NCBI GenBank assembly: GCA_964526295.1
Contig: CAZGKW010000024.1
Span: 8,764-72,763 of the forward strand
Reading direction: 5' to 3'
DNA from: CAZGKW01 sp964526295
GTDB lineage: Bacteria; Planctomycetota; Phycisphaerae; FEN-1346
DNA: 64,000 nt
The notes below the pieces were generated by a model that saw only the letters and a list, made by a program, of their open reading frames with translations, was not told the DNA's origin and made no database searches. A program made the position numbers and the translations under genes. Shown piece by piece: positions 47,675-56,599 of this stretch. Positions within the stretch are counted from its first letter, which is position 1, and every line of letters starts with the position of its first letter.

Positions 47675-48900
47675 TCCGCGCGGGGCCCGGCAGAGCTCTC
47701 TCCCGCTGCGTCTGGGTCCTGCACGACGGTGCCGTCGGCATCTTGAGTTGGAGGGCGGCGGCGGCGTTTGCGGTACTGCCCGGGCGAGAGTCCCGTCTCC
47801 CGTTTAAACACGTGGGACAGGGCCACGTCGTTCTTGAACCCGGACGCCCGGGCCACATCATGCAGCGTCAGGTCGGAGGTCAGGAGGAGCCCTCTGGCCC
47901 GCTCGACGTGGGCCCGGCGGACGGCTTCGCCGAGGGTGTGGCCCATGAGCTTGCGGAACCGGTATTCCAGCGTCCGCCGAGAGACGTACGTGACCGCCGC
48001 GGCGTCCGCCACGCTGATGTCGGTGTCGGCGTGTTCGTAGATGAATCGCATGGCGGCCCGGACGTTCTCGTCGTCGACGGCGAGGGTGTCGGAGCTTCGG
48101 CGGGCCACGACGCCGATCGGCTCGATGCGTGTCGGTCCCTCCGGCGGCGCCTCCCCGGCCATGAGCCGGTCCAGCAGCGCCGCCGCCTCGTACCCGCGGC
48201 GCACCGTGTTGGCGTCGATGCTTGAGAGCGGCGGCTCGGCGACCTCGCAAAGGACGGCGTCGTTGTCGACGCCCACCACGGCCACGTCCTCGGGTACGCG
48301 GACACCGGCCCGGCCGCAGGCCTCCAGCAGTTCAACCCCCAGGCCGTCGTGGGCGCAGAGGGCGCCGACGGGGGAGGCCAGGCCCTCGACCCACCGGGCC
48401 AGGTCCGCCTGCCGCAGGGCCCAGTTCCACAGGGCGGACCGCTCGATTCCCGGCTCATAGAGGTCGCACGGGTGCCCGGCCGCGGCCACGGTCTCGCTGA
48501 AGCCCCGGCCGCGCTCCCGGGTGAAGGCCTCGCCCGTCACCGAACAATACGCAAAGCGGCGGAAGCCACGGTCCAGGAGGTGCTCGGCGGCCACCCGCCC
48601 CATCGCCACGTCGTCGCCGATGACCTGGGGGATGCCGGGCGTCGGAATGCGGTTGCCCAGGTTGACCGCCGGAACGGGCTGCCTGCGGACGCGCTCGGCC
48701 CGGTCCCTCGTGGCGATGTAGCCCAGGAGGCCGTCCCACTCGGTGCCGGAGTCCTCCAGGACGTCCAGGGCGTGGCTGCCCAGGGCCGCCACCCGCCAGG
48801 AGGCCCCGGCGTGGCGGTAGGCCGAGATGCCCCGCAAGGCTTGGCGCATGAAGCCGCTTGCGGCGTCGAGCAGCAAGGCGACGCGGTAGACCGCAGGCAT
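47671..48900 (-). CDS. XylR-like regulator: LacI-type sensor fused to AraC DNA-binding domain
   Basis: 409 residues. The N-terminal ~270 form a periplasmic-binding-protein fold of the LacI/GalR kind (VALLLDAASGFMRQALRGIS, then DDVAMGRVAAEHLLDRGFRR, and VAVVGVDNDAVLCEVAEPPL). The C-terminal ~100 carry two AraC helix-turn-helix motifs (ISVADAAAVTYVSRRTLEYRF and LHDVARASGFKNDVALSHVF). Fusions like this, as in E. coli XylR, sense a sugar and activate catabolic genes, and they are numerous in planctomycetes. The gene is divergent from the PEP-CTERM gene across 169 bases that contain a candidate operator. The ligand is unknown. Confidence 0.9.
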   Translation of the reverse strand: MPAVYRVALLLDAASGFMRQALRGISAYRHAGASWRVAALGSHALDVLEDSGTEWDGLLGYIATRDRAERVRRQPVPAVNLGNRIPTPGIPQVIGDDVAMGRVAAEHLLDRGFRRFAYCSVTGEAFTRERGRGFSETVAAAGHPCDLYEPGIERSALWNWALRQADLARWVEGLASPVGALCAHDGLGVELLEACGRAGVRVPEDVAVVGVDNDAVLCEVAEPPLSSIDANTVRRGYEAAALLDRLMAGEAPPEGPTRIEPIGVVARRSSDTLAVDDENVRAAMRFIYEHADTDISVADAAAVTYVSRRTLEYRFRKLMGHTLGEAVRRAHVERARGLLLTSDLTLHDVARASGFKNDVALSHVFKRETGLSPGQYRKRRRRPPTQDADGTVVQDPDAAGESSAGPRAD

Positions 48901-48949
48901 GGAACGCCCTCCTCAAGGCCCGTTACGAGTATACCGGGCCGGAATTGCG

Positions 48950-48970
48950 CGTAAACTAAAGAAGTTTGCG
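48950..48970. promoter_or_regulatory. Inverted repeat, candidate operator
   Basis: CGTAAACT-AAAGA-AGTTTGCG; the arms match at 7 of 8 positions. It lies about 10 bases upstream of the -35 box of the PEP-CTERM gene and 50 bases before the regulator gene's start, a natural site for that regulator. Confidence 0.45.
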
Positions 48971-48980
48971 TTCAGTGTCA

Positions 48981-49009
48981 TTGGCGCACCCGCAAAACCG
49001 GGTTATACT
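48981..49009 (+). promoter_or_regulatory. Promoter of the PEP-CTERM gene
   Basis: -35 TTGGCG (48981-48986), a 17-base spacer and -10 TATACT (49004-49009), giving a leader of about 55 bases. Confidence 0.65.
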
Positions 49010-49069
49010 GTAGTTGGGTTGAAGCGGTATGGCCACAGGTCCAGCATCCCTATCCGAAAGGATGACACA

Positions 49070-49927
49070 ATGGGCAAGCGGACGCTACGGACGCTGGCCG
49101 GTGTCGGAATCGTACTTCTGGCCGCAGGCGCGGCCCGCGCCGCCCTGATCGCGAAAGAGGATTTCGCCGGCTACGATACCGATGCGCTTCTGTCCGGACA
49201 GGACACGAACTCCACCACCGGTTTCGACGGGACCGAGACGTGGGCCACGGATGGCGACTCGGGCGGCGTGGACGGCTTCACGGTCGAGAGCGGCAGTCTG
49301 GACGGCCCGGGCGTGCCGGAGGCCGGTGAGAAGGTGAAACTGTGGCGCGCCACAAGCTTTGACGACGACGCCGGCGCCACGGCTGTTCTGGTGCCGAATT
49401 CGCCGCTGACGTCCACCACGTATACCGAACTGTACTTTTCCGCCTTGATCGACGGGGACAACCTGGTAGACGCCAACTCCCTGATCGTGGCGTGGGATCA
49501 CGAGACCAACAACGATCGCCTCTTCGGTTTCGAGGTCCGCGGCTCAGGCGACATCTACTCCTTGGGGGGCGATGAGAATGCCGACACGGGGCTGGACCTG
49601 GCGTCCGGCGTTAACCTGATCGTCGTCAGGGTCACCGAAAAGACAGCCGGCAACAATACGGACGAGTACGACCTGTGGCTGAACCAGACCACGGAAGGCA
49701 CGCCTGACTACAGTGCCCCGGACGGCTTCAACACGGGTCTCGTCGTCAACAACGGCGATTTCGGCTTCGACGGCTTCTACCTGAAGGAGGCCTACAACGG
49801 CGCCCAGTCGGCCCTCGTGGACGAGCTGCTCCTGGGCGAGACGTTTGGCGACGTCGCCCCCGAGCCGGCCACGCTGGCGCTTCTCGGCCTGGGCGGCGTG
49901 GGACTGCTTTTCCGCCGCCGCAGGTAA
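49070..49927 (+). CDS. PEP-CTERM sorting-domain surface protein
   Basis: 285 residues. The signal peptide is TLRTLAGVGIVLLAAGAARA. The mature part is rich in Asp, Thr, Gly and Asn and opens with EDFAGYDTDALLSGQDTN, likely a concanavalin-like beta-sandwich of a kind frequent in planctomycetes. The C terminus is a classic sorting tag: PEPATLALLGLGGVGLLF followed by four Arg. Such tags are processed by exosortase, which is not encoded here, and the proteins end up at the surface or in extracellular polymer. The ATG at 49070 follows GAAAGGATGACACA. A single-gene unit with its own promoter and terminator. Confidence 0.92.
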   Translation: MGKRTLRTLAGVGIVLLAAGAARAALIAKEDFAGYDTDALLSGQDTNSTTGFDGTETWATDGDSGGVDGFTVESGSLDGPGVPEAGEKVKLWRATSFDDDAGATAVLVPNSPLTSTTYTELYFSALIDGDNLVDANSLIVAWDHETNNDRLFGFEVRGSGDIYSLGGDENADTGLDLASGVNLIVVRVTEKTAGNNTDEYDLWLNQTTEGTPDYSAPDGFNTGLVVNNGDFGFDGFYLKEAYNGAQSALVDELLLGETFGDVAPEPATLALLGLGGVGLLFRRRR

Positions 49928-49957
49928 GGTCCTGTCGCAAGTAAGCCTCAGCCCACT

Positions 49958-49988
49958 GGCGGCCGCACGGCGGTCGCCCTTCTTTTTT
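49958..49988 (+). terminator. Intrinsic terminator after PEP-CTERM gene
   Basis: GGCGGCCGC-ACG-GCGGTCGCC (nine pairs including one G-U) followed by CTTCTTTTTT. Confidence 0.85.
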
Positions 49989-50088
49989 CGCCCCTGTCGG
50001 GAGAATCCCGGCGCGGGCGTTGATTCCTCGTCGGCCACCGCTATGCTGAAGGTGAACTGCGGCGGCACCGGTCCAGGCGGGGGCGAGG

Positions 50089-50760
50089 ATGGCCAGACAG
50101 GAAACCCATTACGAGCACGACTACTTCGAGGGCCGCGGCTCGTTCTTTTACCGGATGACGGGCGGGTACAAGGACTACGGGGCCTATTTTTCGCGACTCG
50201 TGCGGTGGTTCCGTCCGTATCTGGGAGAGGGGCCCGTGCTCGATGCCGGCTGCGCCTACGGCTACCTGCTGGCTCGCCTGAACGGGGGACTGGAGCGGCA
50301 CGGGTGCGACCTGTCGTCGTGGGCCCTCGGGAAGGCCCGACGGGTTGTGCCGGACGCCCGCCTCGCCCGGGCCGATCTCGGCACCGGCCTGCCCTATGCC
50401 GGCGCGTCGTTCACGGCGGTCCTCGCGACGGACACGCTGGAGCACGTCGGGGGGGAAGGGCAGGAGCGGGCGCTGGCCGAGGTGCATCGCGTGCTGGTCC
50501 CGGGCGGGCACCTGTGCCTGACGACGCCGAACCGGGCCTGGGTCCGCCGCCTGCTCTATAAGTCGGCCGACCGGACGGAAGGGCACGTCGGCCTCGCCCA
50601 CGTGGACGAGTGGGTCGAGCGGCTCGCCCGACGACACGGTTTTGAGGTCCGCGACAGCTGGGCGTACCTTCACGGCTTCGTGCCGGGCCGTTCCCGCCGG
50701 ATGCGGTGGCTGCCGGAATGCGCGGTCCTGGCCCGCAAGGCGGCGCGGGAGGAGGCATGA
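50089..50760 (+). CDS. Class I SAM-dependent methyltransferase
   Basis: 223 residues. Motif I is VLDAGCAYGYLLARL, motif II-like ATDTLEHVGGEGQE, and the post-motif LVPGGHLCLTTPNRAWV is typical of methyltransferase-11 proteins that modify lipids, glycans or small molecules. The N-terminal YEHDYFEGRGSFFYRMTGGY resembles the opening of methyltransferases in surface-polysaccharide gene sets. The stop overlaps the next gene (ATGA). Substrate unknown. Confidence 0.88.
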   Translation: MARQETHYEHDYFEGRGSFFYRMTGGYKDYGAYFSRLVRWFRPYLGEGPVLDAGCAYGYLLARLNGGLERHGCDLSSWALGKARRVVPDARLARADLGTGLPYAGASFTAVLATDTLEHVGGEGQERALAEVHRVLVPGGHLCLTTPNRAWVRRLLYKSADRTEGHVGLAHVDEWVERLARRHGFEVRDSWAYLHGFVPGRSRRMRWLPECAVLARKAAREEA

Positions 50761-52475
50761 GCATGACGCGACGGCTGACGGCGATAGCGGCGGCGCTCGT
50801 GATGTTTGCGCCGGCGGGGCGCGGGGCGGCGGCGGAGAAGCCGGCCGGCGCCAATCCCGACACGCTCCGTCATGTGGTCATGGAGAAGGCGTCGTCGGGG
50901 CAGTTGACCGATCCGCTCATCGAGGCGTTCCTGGCCTACGCCGAGGCCGAGGCACGGGGCGAGATCGACGCGAAGCACGTGCCGCCGGCGTTCTGGGACC
51001 GGCTGGCGTCGGACGAGTCGCTCTTCGTGCCTCTCCTCGTCGCGCTGCATCCGAAGTACGACCCGGCGGTGGTCGTGAACCTCCAGACGCTGGCCGAGCG
51101 GCACGGAGAGGCGTTCGACCGGCATCCCCAGTTCGCCCTGGCGATGGCGGTCGTCTACGCCCGGGCGGGGGACCGCGGCGTGATCGATCCGGGCCTGCGG
51201 CACCGGTATTCCTCACCCGACCGCCCCCAGCCGACCATCGAGCAATCGTTCGGCTGGTACCTCAAGTACGAGCGAATGATGAAGGTGTCGCTGACGAGGA
51301 CGCCGTGGCCGGTCCTGGCCTACGTCGCCGACAATGACATCCCCCTGGCTGAGCGGGAATGGGCCCTGAAGCGGTACGGCAACCGGGCCACCTGGGCCGG
51401 CGTCTATTACGACGTGCCTTACGACATGGACCGCGTCGAGGGGCCAGGCAAGATCGGCGACCGGCCCTACACCCTCGCCAACATCCAGGAATACGGCGGC
51501 GTGTGCATGGACCGGGCCTACTACGCCAGCCGTGTTCTGAAGTCGATCGGCATCCCGAGCATGTACGACTGCGGCGAGGGCAAGCGGGGGGCCCACGCCT
51601 GGGTCTCGTGGATCGCCCGCGGACGCAAGGAAGTCGAGCTGAAGTTCGCCGGCCGGTTCGACTTCGACAAGTACTACCGCGGCGTCGTGAGCAATCCGGT
51701 GACCCGCAAGCGGATGCTCGACCGGGAGGTCCAGCTCTTGGCGGCGGCGATGGGCCGATCCTACGAGGGCTGGCTCGACGCCTGCGCCGCGTGCCACGTC
51801 TACGACCTGTTCGAGGGCGAGGCCCGCGCCCACGTCACGGACCTCCTGGACGGAGCCGTCAAGCGCAACCCGTACCACGCGGGGATGTGGCGGCGGATGG
51901 CGGTCGGCGTCGTCGACGGCGTCATCCCCGAGAAGAAGGGCGAGCAGATGGTCGAGCGGATGCTCCGGCATTTCGCCGACTATCCCGACCTGACGTTCGA
52001 GGTGCTCGTGCGGGTGCTGACGCCCCGGCTGGCGGTCGCCGAGAAGCCGGCGCCGCAGGACGTCTCGCGGAACGTGGCGGTCCTGGAGAAGGCGTTCCAG
52101 ATCTACGAGGCGAGCCGCCGGCCCGACCTGGCCGTCAAGCTCCGCTCCTTCCAGGGGGCGTATCTGGAGGCCGTCGGCCGGAAGGCGGAGGCCCTCAGGC
52201 TCTACGTCCTGGCGTCGGAGCGGTACTGCTCGGAGCACTACGGGTTCCTGGACCTCTTCGACCGGGCCATGGAGCTGATGGAGGACGACCGGATGCGCCT
52301 CAAGTACCTGGGCGTGCTGGCCGACCGCGTCCCGGAGTATGCGGGCGACTTCAACCGCCGGTTCAAGCAGAAGAACCCGGCGTTCGTCGAGGTGGTCGAG
52401 GCGTACGTCGAGGCCCTGGGGGCCGCCGGCAGGACCGCCGAGGCGAGGCGGTGGGAGAACCGCCTCGCGAGCTGA
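50757..52475 (+). CDS. Secreted transglutaminase-like protein
   Basis: 572 residues. After a signal peptide (RRLTAIAAALVMFAPAGRGAAA) and a helical region comes a transglutaminase/cysteine-protease-like core: the candidate catalytic Cys is in EYGGVCMDRAYYASRVL and the His in GAHAWVSWIARG; a later Asp may be in AGRFDFDKY. The C-terminal ~200 residues look like helical repeats (TPR-like, for example YLEAVGRKAEALRLYVLASE). A second ATG at 50763 has better spacing from GGAGG (7 bases) than the overlapping ATG at 50757. Coupled to the methyltransferase gene; biological role unknown. Confidence 0.78.
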   Translation: MSMTRRLTAIAAALVMFAPAGRGAAAEKPAGANPDTLRHVVMEKASSGQLTDPLIEAFLAYAEAEARGEIDAKHVPPAFWDRLASDESLFVPLLVALHPKYDPAVVVNLQTLAERHGEAFDRHPQFALAMAVVYARAGDRGVIDPGLRHRYSSPDRPQPTIEQSFGWYLKYERMMKVSLTRTPWPVLAYVADNDIPLAEREWALKRYGNRATWAGVYYDVPYDMDRVEGPGKIGDRPYTLANIQEYGGVCMDRAYYASRVLKSIGIPSMYDCGEGKRGAHAWVSWIARGRKEVELKFAGRFDFDKYYRGVVSNPVTRKRMLDREVQLLAAAMGRSYEGWLDACAACHVYDLFEGEARAHVTDLLDGAVKRNPYHAGMWRRMAVGVVDGVIPEKKGEQMVERMLRHFADYPDLTFEVLVRVLTPRLAVAEKPAPQDVSRNVAVLEKAFQIYEASRRPDLAVKLRSFQGAYLEAVGRKAEALRLYVLASERYCSEHYGFLDLFDRAMELMEDDRMRLKYLGVLADRVPEYAGDFNRRFKQKNPAFVEVVEAYVEALGAAGRTAEARRWENRLAS

Positions 52476-52503
52476 GTCTCGCGCCCGCCGGTTCCGCCGC
52501 CGC

Positions 52504-52534
52504 TTGACACGGACCTCCCGCCCCGCCTTAGAAT
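52504..52534 (+). promoter_or_regulatory. Candidate promoter of glgP
   Basis: -35 TTGACA (52504-52509) and -10 TAGAAT (52529-52534) with a 19-base spacer, about 90 bases before the gene. Confidence 0.5.
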
Positions 52535-52624
52535 GGAGGCTTCGTGCGGCGCCTGAAGCGGAGGGGCGCCCGCTGCCGATAGCCTCACCGGCACCGTCGC
52601 ATTCCGCTCGGAGAGGAGCTCGCC

Positions 52625-55213
52625 GTGACGCCCGACGAAGCCACCATGAGCCGCACCGACCAGGACATCATCCGCAACTACCAGCGGTTCGGCACCGTCG
52701 AGGCCATCAAGCTGGGGTTCCTCAACCACCTGAAGTACACGCTGGCCACCGACGAGTTCGTTGCCACCGATCGCGACAAGTACGTTGCCCTGGCCATGAC
52801 GATCCGCGACCGGCTCATCGAACGCTGGATCGCCACCGCCCAGACCTACCACGCCCGCAACCTCAAGCGGGTCTACTACCTGTCGATGGAGTACCTGATC
52901 GGCCGGGCCATGGGCAACAACGTCCTGTGCCTGGGGCTGGAGGACGTGGTGACCCAGGCCATGGAGGACCTGGGCATCGACTGGCAGGAGCTGCGGGAGG
53001 TGGAGCGCGACGCCGCCCTCGGCACGGGGGGCCTGGGGCGCCTCGCTGCCTGCTACCTCGACTCGATGGCCACCCTGGAACTGCCGGGCTACGGCTACGG
53101 CATCCGGTACGACTTCGGCATCTTTCGCCAGGAGGTCCGCGAGGGCCGGCAGGTCGAGGAGCCCGACAACTGGCTCCGCCACGGCGACCCGTGGCAGATC
53201 GAGCGGCCGGAGTCCCAGTTCCCCGTCCACTTCGGAGGCACGGTCCGCGAGGAGCGGGACTCGGGCGGCCGCCTCGTCGTCCGCTGGATGCCCGCCGAGA
53301 CCGTCATCGGCGTCCCCTACGACTTCCCCATCGCCGGCTTTCGCAACAACACGGTCAACAACCTCCGGCTCTGGACCGCCAAGGCCACCGAGGAGTTCGA
53401 CCTGGACGTCTTCAACGAGGGCGACTTCCTCCGGGCCTACCAGAACAAGATCCTCAGCGAGAACATAACGAAGGTGCTCTATCCGAACGACCTGGTGTCC
53501 GAGGGGCGGGAGCTGAGGTTCCAGCAGGAGTATTTCTTCGTCTCCTGCTCGCTCCAGGACATCCTCCGCCGGTTCAAGATCCACAACCCCGACCCGGCCG
53601 ACCTGCCGGAGAAGGTGGCCATCCAATTGAACGACACCCACCCGTCGCTGGCGGTCGCCGAGCTGATGCGCATCCTCCTCGACGACGAGGGCATGGACTG
53701 GGACCCGGCCTGGGACGTCACGGTCCGGACCTTCGGCTACACGAACCACACCCTCATGCCGGAGGCCCTGGAGAAATGGCCCGTGGGCCTGTTCGAGCAG
53801 TTCCTCCCGCGGCACCTGACGATCGTCTACGAGATCAACCGCCGGTTCCTCCGGCAGGTCATGAACAAGTTTCCCGACGACCACGACCGCCTCTCGCGGA
53901 TGTCGCTGATCGAGGAGGGCCCCGTCAAGCAGGTCCGCATGGCCCACCTCTCGGTCGTCGGCAGCCACTCCGTCAACGGCGTCTCGGAGGTCCACTCGGA
54001 GCTCGTGCGCCGGCGCCTGTTCCACGATTTCCACGAGCTCTGGCCCGACCGGTTCACCGGCATCACCAACGGCATCACGCAGCGGCGGTGGCTGTTGAAG
54101 GCGAACCCGGCCCTGGCGGGGCTGATCACCGATCATATCGGCGACGGATGGGTGACGAACCTCCATCGCCTGCGGGACCTCCTGCCCCTGGCCGAGGACG
54201 ACGGGTTCAAGGAGGCCCTCCACCGGGTCAAGCGCGAGAACAAGGTCCGCCTGGCCGAGTTCATCCACCGGGCCGTCCGCGTCGAGGTCGACCCGGATGC
54301 CCTGTTCGACGCCCAGGCCAAGCGGCTCCACGAGTACAAGCGGCAGCTCCTGAAAGTCATGCACATCTATCATCGGTACCACCGGCTGAAGGAGGACCCC
54401 GGCTTGGACCTGGTGCCGCGCGTCTTCCTCTTTGCCGCCAAGGCCGCCCCCGGCTACCAGATGGCCAAGCTCATCATCAAGCTCATCAACGACTTCGCCG
54501 ACATCGTCAACTCCGACCCGGACGTGAACGCGAAGATCAAGATCGTCTTCCTGCCCGATTACCGCGTGTCGCTGGCCGAGCGGATCATCCCCGGCACGGA
54601 CCTGTCGGAGCAGATCAGCGTGGCCGGCACCGAGGCCAGCGGAACCGGCAACATGAAGTTTGCCCTCAACGGGGCCCTCACCATCGGCACCCTCGACGGG
54701 GCCAACATCGAAATCCGCGACCGCGTCGGGCCCGACAACTTCTTCCTCTTCGGCCACACCGTCGAGGAGATCGAAGCCCTCCGCAAGCCCGACACCTACG
54801 ACCCGTGGCACTACTACCACACGCGGCCCGAGATGCGCCGCATCCTGGACGCCTTCGGCAGCGACTTCTTCAACCTGGAGGAGCCCGACCTCTATCGGCC
54901 CATCTGGCGCCGCCTGCTGGAGGAGGGCGATCCGTACTTTCACCTGGCCGACTTTTCCTCCTACCTCCAGCGGCAGCAGGAGGTCGACGAGGCCTACCGC
55001 GACCGGGACCGCTGGGCCCGCCTGGTCATCGCCAACGTGGCCAACATGGGGTCCTTCAGCTCCGACCGGGCCGTCGCCGAATACGCCCGCGACATCTGGG
55101 GCGTCGAGCCGTGCGAGGTCGACCTGGGCGAGACCGGCCGGAACCGGACCTGGTTCCCCGAGGACCGCCGCGAGAGCCGCGTCCACTGCGCCCTCGACAC
55201 CAAGCCGTCCTAG
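52625..55213 (+). CDS. glgP: Glycogen/maltodextrin phosphorylase
   Basis: 862 residues, a full-length GT35 enzyme. The PLP-lysine region is EASGTGNMKFALNGALTIGT, and KRLHEYKRQLLKVMHIYHRY, AIQLNDTHPSLAVAELMR and LDGANIEI are present. It releases glucose-1-phosphate from stored or imported alpha-1,4-glucan. The GTG at 52625 follows AGAGGAGCTCGCC; ATG at 52646 is an alternative seven codons on. It stands alone, with no glg partners in the window. Confidence 0.97.
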   Translation: MTPDEATMSRTDQDIIRNYQRFGTVEAIKLGFLNHLKYTLATDEFVATDRDKYVALAMTIRDRLIERWIATAQTYHARNLKRVYYLSMEYLIGRAMGNNVLCLGLEDVVTQAMEDLGIDWQELREVERDAALGTGGLGRLAACYLDSMATLELPGYGYGIRYDFGIFRQEVREGRQVEEPDNWLRHGDPWQIERPESQFPVHFGGTVREERDSGGRLVVRWMPAETVIGVPYDFPIAGFRNNTVNNLRLWTAKATEEFDLDVFNEGDFLRAYQNKILSENITKVLYPNDLVSEGRELRFQQEYFFVSCSLQDILRRFKIHNPDPADLPEKVAIQLNDTHPSLAVAELMRILLDDEGMDWDPAWDVTVRTFGYTNHTLMPEALEKWPVGLFEQFLPRHLTIVYEINRRFLRQVMNKFPDDHDRLSRMSLIEEGPVKQVRMAHLSVVGSHSVNGVSEVHSELVRRRLFHDFHELWPDRFTGITNGITQRRWLLKANPALAGLITDHIGDGWVTNLHRLRDLLPLAEDDGFKEALHRVKRENKVRLAEFIHRAVRVEVDPDALFDAQAKRLHEYKRQLLKVMHIYHRYHRLKEDPGLDLVPRVFLFAAKAAPGYQMAKLIIKLINDFADIVNSDPDVNAKIKIVFLPDYRVSLAERIIPGTDLSEQISVAGTEASGTGNMKFALNGALTIGTLDGANIEIRDRVGPDNFFLFGHTVEEIEALRKPDTYDPWHYYHTRPEMRRILDAFGSDFFNLEEPDLYRPIWRRLLEEGDPYFHLADFSSYLQRQQEVDEAYRDRDRWARLVIANVANMGSFSSDRAVAEYARDIWGVEPCEVDLGETGRNRTWFPEDRRESRVHCALDTKPS

Positions 55214-55561
55214 GCCTGCGTGCGGCGCCGTTTTCGCTCGCGCCAAGATGGGGCCTCTTCCCTGAGTGGGTTCGCATCAGTTTGCCCGGTCGGTCTCCGC
55301 GCCGACCGCGCAGGCGACACGTAGACGCAGCGGGTACCGAGACCCGCCGCGGCGAATGTTGACGACGCCGGGTGCCACGGGCGGCTTGCCCGCCCGTGCC
55401 GCGCCGAGCGCGGTACCCGTCCCACGCCCAGCCGCGAGCTGCGCAGGCCCGCACTTTCGAGACCAATCCGCCGCCGGCTTCCGCAAAGCCGGGCACACCG
55501 GATCCCGGGGCGGGGCAGGGACCTCCTCGTGTCCAAAGCGCGGGAAAAGAGGCGATTCGGC
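55214..55561. other. Gene-free spacer with a hairpin repeat
   Basis: About 350 bases between glgP and the dtxR-type promoter. No gene is supported. It contains the hairpin at 55376-55398. Confidence 0.5.
55376..55398. repeat. GC hairpin, likely interspersed repeat
   Basis: The arms CACGGGCGG and CCGCCCGTG surround CTTGC. The sequence type (cacgggcgg-cttgc-ccgcccgtg) looks like a dispersed intergenic palindrome rather than a terminator, since no T-run follows on either strand. Confidence 0.5.
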
Positions 55562-55590
55562 TTGACAAGTTCGGCTGGGCAAACTATGGT
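55562..55590 (+). promoter_or_regulatory. Promoter of the dtxR-feoAB operon
   Basis: -35 TTGACA (55562-55567), a 17-base spacer and -10 TATGGT (55585-55590). The -10 runs into GGTTAAAGCGCCGAACTAAGG, a weak inverted repeat (GTTA..GAAC) that could be an iron-regulator site. Confidence 0.65.
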
Positions 55591-55688
55591 TAAAGCGCCG
55601 AACTAAGGTGAGGGTCGCCAACTCACGGCCTTGCATGGGCCGTAAAGGCGGTCCGAAACCCTCGAGAGACGCCAGGGACGCCCTGCAT

Positions 55689-56243
55689 ATGCCCGATTCG
55701 CCGCCCACCTTGCCGCCGCCGTCCGGCGGACCGGAGATCTCGGCTCGGCCGGGCCTCGGCCTCACGGACAGCGGCCAGGACTATTTGGAGGCGGTCTATC
55801 TGCTCGTCCAGCGGCACGGCGTAGCCCGCATGAAGGATGTCGCGAGCCTCGTGGGCGTGGGCCGTTCCTCCGCCACGGCAGGCGTCCAGGCCCTGGCCGA
55901 GCGCGGCCTCGTGAACTACGATCCCTACCAGTACGTGACCCTTACCGAGCGGGGCGAGCGGGCGGGCCGGGCCCTCCTGAGGCGCCACCGAGTCCTCAAA
56001 ACGTTCCTCATGAAGGTGCTCGGCGTGCCGGAGGCCGAGGCCGAGGCCGTCGGCTGCAAAATGGAGCACGCCATCAAGGGCCGGGTGCTGGAGCGGTTCG
56101 TCCGGTTCGTCCAGTTCATCGACCAGCATTCGACCCGCGACGGATCCTGGCGGGAGGCCTTCGAGGCGTTCTGCCGGGCCCATGAGGGGGACGACGAGCC
56201 GCCGTATGGGGGGGAGTCAGGGGGCGAAGGAGGGCGGCCGTGA
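55689..56243 (+). CDS. DtxR/MntR-family metal-dependent repressor
   Basis: 184 residues. After a Pro-rich leader, SGQDYLEAVYLLVQRHGVAR and MKDVASLVGVGRSSATAGVQ form the winged helix, and LLRRHRVLKTFLMKVLGVPE with VGCKMEHAIKGRVLERFVRF form the metal-binding dimerisation domain (Cys-x-x-Glu-His). The SH3 domain of DtxR is lacking, though FeoA encoded next is itself an SH3-like protein. A Gly/Glu-rich C terminus overlaps feoA by 4 bases. The repressor probably autoregulates this Fe(II) uptake operon. The start is uncertain: ATG at 55689 begins just before the conserved domain, and GTG at 55608 would add 27 residues. Confidence 0.88.
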   Translation: MPDSPPTLPPPSGGPEISARPGLGLTDSGQDYLEAVYLLVQRHGVARMKDVASLVGVGRSSATAGVQALAERGLVNYDPYQYVTLTERGERAGRALLRRHRVLKTFLMKVLGVPEAEAEAVGCKMEHAIKGRVLERFVRFVQFIDQHSTRDGSWREAFEAFCRAHEGDDEPPYGGESGGEGGRP

Positions 56244-56554
56244 CGCCAGGGCCTCCGGATGCGACGGGCCGAACCGTCCCGCTGTCGACGCTGGCGGCGG
56301 GGTCGCGGGCCCGGCTCGTCTCGGTCGACGCCGGGGCGGGCCTCAGGGCCAGGCTCCTCTCGATGGGCCTCCGGACCGGCGCGACCGTCTCGGTCGTCCA
56401 CAACCACGGACCCGGCCCGTTCGTCGTGGCCGTCCACGGGACGCGGATCGTCCTGGGCCGCGGCATGGCCCACAAGGTGTTCGTCGAGCCGGCGAACGGC
56501 GAGCCCTTCGGCCGCGCCCCGGATGGGCCGCCAGCCGGTTCGCACCGCCTTTAG
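56240..56554 (+). CDS. feoA: Ferrous iron transport protein A
   Basis: 104 residues, SH3-like. PLSTLAAGSRARLVSVDAGA, ARLLSMGLRTGATVSVVHNH and VVAVHGTRIVLGRGMAHKVF match FeoA. It binds and modulates FeoB in the cytoplasm. The GTG start overlaps the repressor gene, and feoB follows after 45 bases. Tails at both ends are longer than in the 75-residue E. coli protein. Confidence 0.92.
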   Translation: MTPGPPDATGRTVPLSTLAAGSRARLVSVDAGAGLRARLLSMGLRTGATVSVVHNHGPGPFVVAVHGTRIVLGRGMAHKVFVEPANGEPFGRAPDGPPAGSHRL

Positions 56555-56599
56555 GGGCAGCGCCCGCTTCGACGGGCCGCGCATCTGGCAGGATGACCC

